Shown here: positions 7,207-14,100 of the stretch, in pieces
How positions within the stretch are numbered: position 1 is the stretch's first letter
Layout of the letters: the number at the start of each line of letters is the position of its first letter
Assembly: GCA_002331575.1 (NCBI GenBank)
Contig: DCZG01000084.1
Span: forward strand, 1-20,719
From: Atopobium sp. UBA2090
GTDB lineage: Bacteria; Actinomycetota; Coriobacteriia; Coriobacteriales; Atopobiaceae
Length of the DNA stretch: 20,719 bases
Reading direction: 5' to 3'
Notes under the pieces: generated by a model
The model's database searches: none
What the model was told of the DNA's origin: nothing
Seen by the model: the letters and a program-made list of their open reading frames with translations, nothing else
Translations under genes and position numbers: made by a program

Positions 7207-8005
7207 CCTCTTCGTCACCTCCATTAGCGGCGAGCGCAGGCGCAGCCGTCTTGAACTTGGTCTGGATCTGGTAGTCCCAGAACGCGATGCCGAAGCCGAT
7301 GAGGGCCAGGATGATCAGCGCGGGGTTGGCAAGGGCGGTGTTGGCGACAACGATGTTGGCCGCCGCGAAGCCCATGAAGTAGAAGCCCCAGAGCTCGCCG
7401 GAGATCATGACCTTGAGCAGGATGGCGAAGCCGACGAAGCGCATCATGCCACCAGCTGCGGAGAGGCCGGTCATGAGCCAAGCGGGGATGGCCGCGGAGA
7501 TGACCGTGCCGAAGGTCGCGCCGCCGATGAAGAACAGGGCGCAGATGATGCCGAAGACGAGGCCGAGGGCGATCATGGCGAGGGTGTTGATGCGCTCGAT
7601 GCCCTTGGTGTCGGCGTTGTGGGCACACGCGTCAGCCTTGGTCATGACAGGCGACATGATCGTGAAGATCAGGGTGACGCCGTACTGGCCGAGCAGCGAG
7701 AACGGGATTGCCAGTCCAACTGCCGTGTTGGCGTCGACCTTCATGCTGATGCCGAGGACTGCAGCCATGATGCCGCCGATGACGGCGTTAGGTGGCTGGG
7801 CACCTCCGACGGGCATGTTGCCGATGGTCATGAGCTGGTACGTACCGCCGATGATGAGACCGGTCTGCACGTCGCCGAGGATGAGACCGATGACGGCACC
7901 GGTGACGATGGGCTGGTACAGTGACTCGAGGAAGCTGAACTGGTCGATGCCGCAGATGAAGCCGACGATGAAGACCAGAAGCACCTGAATCGCGTTAAAT
8001 TCCAT
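7196..8005 (-). CDS. PTS mannose-family transporter subunit EIIC
   Basis: This is the polytopic membrane subunit that, with EIID, carries the sugar across the membrane. It has the EIIC signature run GLILGDVQTGLIIGGTYQLM (about residues 40-59) followed by GGAQPPNAVIGG, plus multiple hydrophobic helices. The start is ATG 8005 (MEFNAIQV), preceded by a perfect AAAGGAGG at 8014-8021; the in-frame extension to 8068 has no such signal and would add a charged N-terminus. Length is 269 residues, as expected. The last codons spell DEEDGI and overlap the start of EIID. An 87-bp gap separates it from EIIB. Confidence 0.93.
   Translation of the reverse strand: MEFNAIQVLLVFIVGFICGIDQFSFLESLYQPIVTGAVIGLILGDVQTGLIIGGTYQLMTIGNMPVGGAQPPNAVIGGIMAAVLGISMKVDANTAVGLAIPFSLLGQYGVTLIFTIMSPVMTKADACAHNADTKGIERINTLAMIALGLVFGIICALFFIGGATFGTVISAAIPAWLMTGLSAAGGMMRFVGFAILLKVMISGELWGFYFMGFAAANIVVANTALANPALIILALIGFGIAFWDYQIQTKFKTAAPALAANGGDEEDGI
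7198..7216 (-). repeat. 19-bp junction repeat, EIIC/EIID copy
   Basis: The 19 bases encoding DEEDGI at the end of EIIC are identical to 9012-9030 at the end of EIIA. Here the segment contains the start codon of the next gene (ATGGCATCT). Confidence 0.7.
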
Positions 8006-8092
8006 ATCCCATTCCTCCTTTCGAGTTTGTCTCGCTCCCCTTTGGAGAGCTTGTCTGTCCCTCCTCACGAGGGGCGTATGCGCTGCCTGCTA

Positions 8093-8575
8093 CTAGGCAA
8101 ACAGCTTCGAGGTGTCCTCCACGGGCGTGGTGGGCACCCTGCGAATCTCAAGTTCTACCCCCCTCTCCTGAATCTCCCTGAACGCCTGGACATCGGCATC
8201 ATTCACGGCAACGCAAGTGGCGACCTGACGCTTCCCTTCCGCCATGTGCATGTTGCCGATGTTCACCTTCTTGATGGGGACTCCGCCCTTGATCAGCGTG
8301 AGGACGTCCTCTGGGTTCTCGCAGATGATGAAGATCTTCTGACGGGGAGCAGCCTTGTGGATAACGTCGATGGTCTTCTGAAGGGAGAAGTAGCGGGTCG
8401 CCACGCCATTGGGCGCGGCCATGTCCATGAGGTTCTGACGCATCTTGTTGCCGGCGACGCTGTCATTGGCCACCAGGATGAGGTTGGCACCGATGGTGCC
8501 GTTCCACTGGGTGGCAACCTGGCCGTGGATGAGCCTGTTGTCGATGCGGGTGAGTAGGATGTTTGGCTCGCTCAT
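8093..8575 (-). CDS. PTS mannose-family component EIIB
   Basis: This is the cytoplasmic phosphocarrier that passes phosphate from EIIA to the incoming sugar. The active-site histidine is His17 in RIDNRLIHGQVATQW, the hallmark of mannose/sorbose-family EIIB. The 160-residue length is normal. The ATG at 8575 (MSEPNILL) is chosen because AAAGGGC precedes it; the longer frame to 8620 would add 15 residues without family similarity. Unlike EIIA in this operon, EIIB keeps its phosphorylation site. It is separated from the YajC-like gene by 129 bp containing stable inverted repeats. Confidence 0.93.
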   Translation of the reverse strand: MSEPNILLTRIDNRLIHGQVATQWNGTIGANLILVANDSVAGNKMRQNLMDMAAPNGVATRYFSLQKTIDVIHKAAPRQKIFIICENPEDVLTLIKGGVPIKKVNIGNMHMAEGKRQVATCVAVNDADVQAFREIQERGVELEIRRVPTTPVEDTSKLFA

Positions 8576-8596
8576 GTGTCTGCCCTTTCTACTATG

Positions 8597-8644
8597 GGTG
8601 CCGGCCGCCTGCCGAGGCACCTCGTGCTCCCACGCGTGGGAGCA
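8597..8644 (-). promoter_or_regulatory. Intercistronic inverted repeats between the yajC-like gene and EIIB
   Basis: TGCTCCCACGCGTGGGAGCA (8625-8644) is a perfect 20-bp palindrome. Next to it GGTGCC (8597-8602) pairs with GGCACC (8616-8621). Both lie within an otherwise continuous operon, 22 bp or more before the EIIB start. In RNA they could form stem-loops that act as a processing, stability or attenuation signal; in DNA the palindrome could also be an operator. Confidence 0.45.
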
Positions 8645-8704
8645 GCACTGCCATTCAAAGTCGGGTGCCGGACGCCGAGGGGCGACCGGGCCGACCGTCA
8701 GTCC

Positions 8705-9010
8705 CTAGAGGTCGAGCTCCTTCGTCTTGCCCACGATCTGCTGGATGGAGGCACGCGACACCTCGAGGACGGCACCGGACTTGACCTCGACGTCGCAGGT
8801 CTCCTCCCCCACGCGCACGAGCTTGCCGTAGATGCCGCTCGCGAGCACGACCCGCTGCCCGCGGGCCATCGTGGTGTGGATCTCCTCGTAGTACTTCCTC
8901 TGGCGCTTCACGTTGCGAGAGCTGATGACGAAGTAGATGAGCGCGATGACCGTGAGCAGGATGAGAAGGGCGATCGAGGAGCCCATCACGTACATTCCGA
9001 GGTTGTCCAT
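8705..9010 (-). CDS. YajC-like small membrane protein in a PTS operon
   Basis: This is a 101-residue protein with one N-terminal membrane helix (about residues 9-31, rich in I, L and V). A basic stretch follows (NVKRQRKYYEEI), then a small soluble domain with MARGQRVVLASGIYGKLVRV and VKSGAVLEVSRASIQQIV. This is the YajC layout, with the Q-R-V/G-G-I-G-V pattern characteristic of the family. YajC is known as an accessory of the Sec translocon, but a YajC homologue also sits in streptococcal mannose-family PTS loci linked to glycosaminoglycan use. Here it lies between EIIA and EIIB, so a role in the PTS is more likely than in Sec. The start overlaps the EIIA stop by one base (TGATG), which implies translational coupling. 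Confidence 0.82.
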   Translation of the reverse strand: MDNLGMYVMGSSIALLILLTVIALIYFVISSRNVKRQRKYYEEIHTTMARGQRVVLASGIYGKLVRVGEETCDVEVKSGAVLEVSRASIQQIVGKTKELDL

Positions 9011-9456
9011 CAGATGCCATCCTCTTCGTCGGCGTTGTCTTGGGTATCGGGCTCAGACTCGAGGACCCTGTGGGCGACTCCCATGGTGCCCGCCGAGAGC
9101 GCAGCCTCGACGACCTCGGAGCGGGTCGAGCCGAACATGCGCTCCGAACAGGACTCGAGCAGCATCGGCAGGTTGCAGCCAGCGACGACGTCGACGTCGT
9201 CATACGTGGCAGCCACGATCATGGCCTGGTTGAAGGGCGTCCCGCCCATGAGGTCGCAGAAGACGACGGCGCCCTCGGGGTTCTCGGAGGCAGTCGCGAT
9301 GGCGTCTGCGATGGCATCGGGATAGGTCGCGGCCTCATCCTCAAGGAAGGGGACGGACGCGAAGTGCTCCTGGGGGCCGGCGATCATCTCGAGCGCTCCC
9401 GTCATGCCAGGAGCGAAGGTCGCACGTCCGGTGATGACGAAATCGACCATGTGCAT
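9010..9456 (-). CDS. PTS mannose-family EIIA-like protein lacking the catalytic histidine
   Basis: EIIA normally receives phosphate from HPr on a histidine near residue 10, within TGHG-x-F. Here the aligned segment is VITGRATFAPGM, so residue 11 is Arg (codon CGT). The rest of the fold is kept: FCDLMGGTPFN with Asp68 (counterpart of the active-site Asp67 of ManX) and VVAGCNLPMLLE. Length is 148 residues. Other histidines (2, 31 and about 119) are not at the active site, and His2 is lost if translation starts at the second ATG (9450). Both starts are possible: GGAAGG lies 4 bp before the first and 10 bp before the second. It is the first gene of the PTS operon, with an operator 46 bp upstream. 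It may be non-phosphorylatable and regulatory, or use a different phosphate route. Confidence 0.85.
   Translation of the reverse strand: MHMVDFVITGRATFAPGMTGALEMIAGPQEHFASVPFLEDEAATYPDAIADAIATASENPEGAVVFCDLMGGTPFNQAMIVAATYDDVDVVAGCNLPMLLESCSERMFGSTRSEVVEAALSAGTMGVAHRVLESEPDTQDNADEEDGI
9012..9030 (-). repeat. 19-bp junction repeat, EIIA/yajC-like copy
   Basis: This is identical over 19 bp to 7198-7216. It encodes the C-terminal DEEDGI of EIIA and runs directly into the overlapping start of the YajC-like gene. The GAGG inside it may serve as ribosome binding site for that gene. Confidence 0.7.
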
Positions 9457-9501
9457 CTCGCCTTCCCACCTCGGAGGTGTTCTCGATGAGTCCTGACGTC
9501 C

Positions 9502-9519
9502 AACTGGTTACTACCAGAT
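9502..9519. promoter_or_regulatory. Operator 1, upstream of the PTS operon
   Basis: AACTGGTTACTACCAGAT holds ACTGGT and ACCAGA separated by 4 bp. It shares the layout of the perfect palindrome at 10000-10017 and of the known DasR/NagR site (ACTGGT-N4-ACCACT). It lies 46 bp before the EIIA start. The likely ligand is the GntR/UTRA protein encoded at 5199-5927. Confidence 0.65.
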
Positions 9520-9999
9520 ACATTGAGAGCATTGTATGAGCGTGTAGTTTGTGTGGATAGGATCAGCGAGGCCCTATCACGCAGACGGTAGCGATTTTGA
9601 CTTGAATGGATTTTATGGGTGTTTACCAGGTATTTCGTTGTGGTTACCGCTTAGATGCCTTCAGGTTTTCCAGAGTGCCTCGAAATGACTCTGCCTTCGT
9701 TCACACTATCGTCACAATACGTCCTACCTGCAGTCTCTTTAACTGGTATCTTCGTAAAAGTCGTTTCCATTCGTTTCTATTACGAACAAATGGTAAGTAA
9801 TCGGTAGCATCGGCAACAGTTCGCATGTGAACGATTCCAGGCGAGAAGAACGGGACTTTACCGAGATATAGTGACCTGACCAGCACTTTTTTCAGGATTG
9901 TGCGAAGGTGCGCCGGCACTTGCGAAAGACGTCCCGCTTATGGGATTCCTGCAACCGTTCGGTGGCGAAGAGCGAGCATCATCCCGTTTGTGTCAGCAG
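9520..9999. other. GC-poor divergent intergenic region
   Basis: About 480 bp between the two operators with clearly lower GC than the flanking genes (by eye, 40-50%). No convincing gene was seen: the two short ORFs here (9606-9800 + and 9701-9919 -) lack ribosome binding sites and recognisable family motifs. It contains extra operator half-sites (ACCAGGTAT near 9625, AACTGGTATC at 9741-9750), a GATAGG/CCTATC inverted repeat near 9556-9578, and a run of six T at 9887-9892 with only a weak 4-bp stem before it. Confidence 0.5.
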
Positions 10000-10017
10000 A
10001 ACTGGTTATAACCAGTT
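10000..10017. promoter_or_regulatory. Operator 2, perfect palindrome upstream of the kinase
   Basis: AACTGGTTATAACCAGTT is a perfect 18-bp palindrome with the DasR/NagR-type layout ACTGGT-N4-ACCAGT. Its end is 88 bp before the kinase start, and its centre is 498 bp from that of operator 1. It is the strongest regulatory signal in the window and ties the kinase to the PTS operon. Confidence 0.8.
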
Positions 10018-10021
10018 ATTC

Positions 10022-10052
10022 TTGACGATTGGTTGTCCATGCGCCCTCGAAT
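10022..10052 (+). promoter_or_regulatory. Possible promoter of the kinase gene
   Basis: TTGACG (10022-10027) lies four bases after the palindromic operator. The best -10 candidate, TCGAAT (10047-10052), has a 19-bp spacing, longer than ideal. A repressor on the operator would block this promoter. This is a weak prediction. Confidence 0.3.
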
Positions 10053-10105
10053 GGGTTGTCGACAGCCACACCCCGCGTCACCACGCTCCGAGCCGAGGAG
10101 GTCCC

Positions 10106-11038
10106 ATGATCTGCACCGTCACCCTCAACACGTCCATCGACAAGGCCTATCGCCTCGCGTCCCCCCTGGTGGACGGTGCCGTCCAGCGCGTCGCCACCTG
10201 CATCGACAACGCGGGAGGCAAGGGCCTCAACGCCGCGCGCGCGGTTGCCACCTGCGGCGAGAAGGTCATCGCGACGGGCTTCGTGGGCGGGCACACGGGC
10301 GAGCTCCTCTGCGACCTTCTCGCCAAGGACGGCATTCCGGAGCGCTTCGTGCACGCCAAGTCGGAGACGCGGTGCTGCATCAACGTGCTCGAGCCGTCGG
10401 GGCGTTCCACCGAGTTCCTCGAGCCTGGCAGGGAGGTCAGCGACGCCGAGGCCAAGGCACTGTTCGAGAGGATCGACGAGCTCGCCACCTCGGCCGACGT
10501 CGTCACCTTTGACGGCAGCGTGCCCCGTGGCATGGCCGACGACACCTATGCGGTGCTCGTGAGACGCGTGCGCGCCGCGGGCAAGCCGTGCATCCTCGAC
10601 ACCTCGGGAGCCCTCCTCGCGAAGGGCATCGAGGCGCTTCCGACCATGGTCAAACCCAACACCGACGAAATCGGGCAGCTGCTCGGACGACACGTCTCGG
10701 GCATCGCCGAGGTGTGCGATGCCGCGCGGGAGCTCCACGAGCGCGGAGTCGAGCAGGTGGTCGTCTCGCTCGGAGGCGAGGGAGCCGTCATGGCGTGTGC
10801 CGACGGGCTCTTCCGGGGCCGCTCGCCCAAGATCGAGGTCGTGAATCCCGTGGGCTCGGGCGACACGATGGTCGGGGCGTTCGCCGTGGCGATCGCCCGG
10901 GGCTTCTCCCCCGCCGACCAGCTCGCCTATGCCATGAGTCGCGCGAGCGCAAACTGCCTGTCCGCCTCGACCGGCCACTTTGACCCGTCGGTGGCCGACG
11001 ACCTTCTCGCCGGCACGGCCGTCGAGAGAATCGGATAG
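10106..11038 (+). CDS. PfkB-family kinase: tagatose-6-phosphate / 1-phosphofructokinase type
   Basis: This kinase phosphorylates a ketose phosphate with ATP to give the bisphosphate. Residues GGKGLN (37-42) and NPVGSGD with the catalytic Asp253 are the two PfkB signatures; MVKPNTDEI (181-189) is typical of the LacC/FruK subgroup. The 310-residue length is normal. The start at 10106 is set by GGAGG 4-8 bp upstream; the open frame reaches back to 9908 but only through the operator region. A palindromic operator matching the one before the PTS operon lies upstream. In this context tagatose-6-phosphate from AgaS is the likeliest substrate, but FruK and LacC cannot be separated by sequence alone, and no fructose PTS or aldolase gene is nearby in the window. 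Confidence 0.9.
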   Translation: MICTVTLNTSIDKAYRLASPLVDGAVQRVATCIDNAGGKGLNAARAVATCGEKVIATGFVGGHTGELLCDLLAKDGIPERFVHAKSETRCCINVLEPSGRSTEFLEPGREVSDAEAKALFERIDELATSADVVTFDGSVPRGMADDTYAVLVRRVRAAGKPCILDTSGALLAKGIEALPTMVKPNTDEIGQLLGRHVSGIAEVCDAARELHERGVEQVVVSLGGEGAVMACADGLFRGRSPKIEVVNPVGSGDTMVGAFAVAIARGFSPADQLAYAMSRASANCLSASTGHFDPSVADDLLAGTAVERIG

Positions 11039-11161
11039 GGTACCCATCGCTCGCCCCCGTTGCGCGTCCGTTACCACGCCAAAGCTCCACGCCCGCGCGA
11101 CTTCCCGCGCCGTATCATGGTGTAGTAAACGCGCTCACCCGCAGACGAAGGGCAGGATGCA

Positions 11162-14100
11162 ATGGTTTCTCGCGTCTTTGTTGAGAAGAAGGATGGCTTC
11201 GACGGGGAGGCCAAGGCCCTCTCGCACGAGCTGAGGCACATGCTCGGCATCGAAGGCCTCGCCAACCTGCGGCTCATCAACCGCTACGACGTGGAGGGCA
11301 TCTCCGAGGAGCTCTTTGACACCTGCGTGCCCACCGTCTTCTCCGAGCCCCAGACCGACAACGCCACCCGCGAGATGCCCGCGGTCTCCGATGGCGACGT
11401 CATCTTCGCGGTCGAGTCGCTGCCCGGACAGTTTGACCAGCGCGCCGACTCGGCGAGCGAGTGCGTCCAGCTCATCAGCCAGGGCGAGAGGCCGACGGTC
11501 CGCTCCGCGAAGGTCTACGTCCTCGAGGGCGAGCTCTCGAATCAGGACGTCGAGACGATCAAGCGCTACGTGATCAACCCAGTCGAAGCCCGCGAGGCCT
11601 CCCTCACCCCCTGCAAGACCCTCAGGTCAAACTATCCCAAGCCCGCCATGGTCGAGACCCTCGACGGCTTCCTCGACCTCGACGAGGCGCAGCTCCAGGC
11701 CTTCATCGACGACCGCGGCCTGGCCATGGACCTCGCCGACATCACCTTCTGCCAGCGCTACTTCGCCTCCGAGGGCAGGGTGCCCACGATCACCGAGATC
11801 AAGATGATCGACACCTACTGGTCGGACCACTGCCGCCACACGACCTTCGGCACCAACCTCGAGCACCTGCAGATCGACGACCCCGCGGTCGCAGCGGCCT
11901 TCGAGAAGTACCTCGGCATGCGTCACGAGCTCTCCCGCGACGACCGTCCTGTCACCCTCATGGACATGGGCACAATCGGCGCCAAGTGGCTCAAGGCCAA
12001 GGGCATCCTCAAGAACCTCGACGAGTCCGAGGAGATCAACGCCTGCACCGTCAAGGTGAAGGTCGACGTGAACGGCCACGACGAGGACTGGCTCTACCTC
12101 TTCAAGAACGAGACCCACAACCACCCCACCGAGATCGAGCCCTTCGGCGGCGCGGCCACCTGCATCGGCGGCGCCATCCGCGACCCGCTCTCGGGCCGCA
12201 GCTACGTCTACCAGGCCATGCGCGTGACCGGCGCGGCCGATCCCACGGTGTCCGTCTCGGAGACGCTCCCCGGCAAGCTCCCGCAGCGCAAGCTCGTGAG
12301 GACGGCAGCCGCAGGCTACTCCTCCTACGGCAACCAAATCGGCCTCGCAACGGGGCAGGTCTCCGAGCTCTACCACCCCGGCTACGTCGCCAAGCGCATG
12401 GAGATCGGCGCCGTCGTCGGCGCCACCCCGGCGTCCCACGTGCGCCGCGAGTGCCCTGACCCCGGTGACAAGGTCGTGCTTCTCGGCGGCCGCACCGGTC
12501 GCGACGGCATCGGCGGGGCGACCGGCTCCAGCAAGGCCCACAACGTCGAGTCCCTCGAGAAGGACGGCGCCGAGGTCCAGAAGGGCAACGCCCCCGTCGA
12601 GCGCAAGCTCCAGCGCCTCTTCCGCCGCGAGGACGCCTGCCGTCTCATCAAGCGCTGCAACGACTTCGGGGCGGGCGGCGTCTCGGTCGCCATCGGCGAG
12701 CTGGCTGACGGGCTCTTCATCGACCTCGACAAGGTTCCCAAGAAGTACGAGGGCCTCGACGGAACCGAGCTCGCCATCTCCGAGAGCCAGGAGCGCATGG
12801 CCGTCGCCCTCGCCCCCGAGGACGTGGAGGAATTTCTCGGCTACGCGCGCGAGGAGAACCTCGAGGCCACGGTCGTCGCCGAGGTCACGTCCGAGCCGCG
12901 CCTGCGCATGACCTGGGAGGGAAAGACGATCGTCGACGTCTCGCGCGAGTTTCTCGCCTCGAACGGCGCCCCCAAGAACGCCGACGTCCGCGTGCTGAAG
13001 CCGGAGGAGTACGTCCGCAGCTGGGCCGGCGACACGCTCTCCGAGAGGATGGAGTCACTCGTCACCGACCTCAACGTCGCGTCCAACAAGGGCCTCGCCG
13101 AGCGCTTCGACTCGACCATCGGCGCCGGCACGGTGCTCATGCCCTTCGGCGGGCGCACGCAGCTCACTCCCGCCATGGCGATGGCCGCCAAGCTGCCCGT
13201 CGACGGCGACACCACCACGTGCTCCGGCATGGCCTGGGGCTTCAACCCCTACCTCATGAGCGCCAACCAGTTCACCGGCGCGTACCTCTCCGTGGTCGAG
13301 TCCGTCTCGCGCCTCGTCGCCGCCGGGTTCAGGCACGAGAACTTTTACCTCACATTCCAGGAGTACTTCGAGCGGCTCCGCGACGAGCCGAGCCGCTGGG
13401 GCAAGCCGACGGCCGCCCTTCTCGGCGCCCTCATGGCCCAGGTCGATCTCGGCATCGGCTCCATCGGCGGCAAGGACTCGATGTCCGGCTCCTTCGAGAG
13501 CCTCGACGTGCCCCCCACGCTCGTCTCCTTTGCCACGGGTCTCGGCAAGGTCGACGACGTCGTCTCGCCCGAGTTCAAGAAGCCCGGCCACCGCGTGATC
13601 GTGGTCGTCCCCACTTACTGCGAGGACGGCATCACGCCGGAGGCCGGCTCGCTCCTGGCCGCCTACGGGCTCGTCGAGGGCCTCATCCGTTCGAAGCAGG
13701 CGGTGGCGGTCTCGACGCCCGGCTACGGTTGCATGGCCGAGTCGCTGTTCAAGATGTGCGTGGGCAACTTCGTGGGCATCCGCGTGGAGCCCACCTATAC
13801 GCTCGACTCGCTCTTCTTCCCCGCCTACGGCTCGTTCGTGATCGAGGTCACGAACGACGCGGCCATCGACGAGGTCCCCAAGGGCGTCACGCTGTCCCTT
13901 CTCGGCACGACCACCCCGCAGTACGCCCTCGAGGCGTGCGGCGAGAAGATCACCCTGCTCGAGCTCCAGCACGCGTGGGAGAATGCCCTCGAGGACGTCT
14001 TCCCCTACCAAGGCACGGCCGAGAGCCCCGAGATCCACCCGGTCAGCTTCTACCCGGACAGGGCGGGCGTCGAGGTGATCAGCCACACCACCGCGGGCAG

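Noticed and set aside
8655..9203. 182-codon minus-strand frame overlapping EIIA and the yajC-like gene
   Set aside because: It arises from the ATG in the shared 19-bp junction but reads both genes out of frame; the protein is Arg/Ala/Ser-rich without motifs.
9606..9800. 64-codon plus-strand open frame in the GC-poor spacer
   Set aside because: No ribosome binding site and no family similarity that I can recognise.
9875..9892. Rho-independent terminator ending in six T
   Set aside because: The stem before the T run is only AGTG/CACT with a 10-nt loop, too weak to call.
9701..9919. 72-codon minus-strand open frame in the GC-poor spacer
   Set aside because: GTG start without a ribosome binding site, no recognisable motif, and non-coding composition; a decayed gene cannot be excluded.
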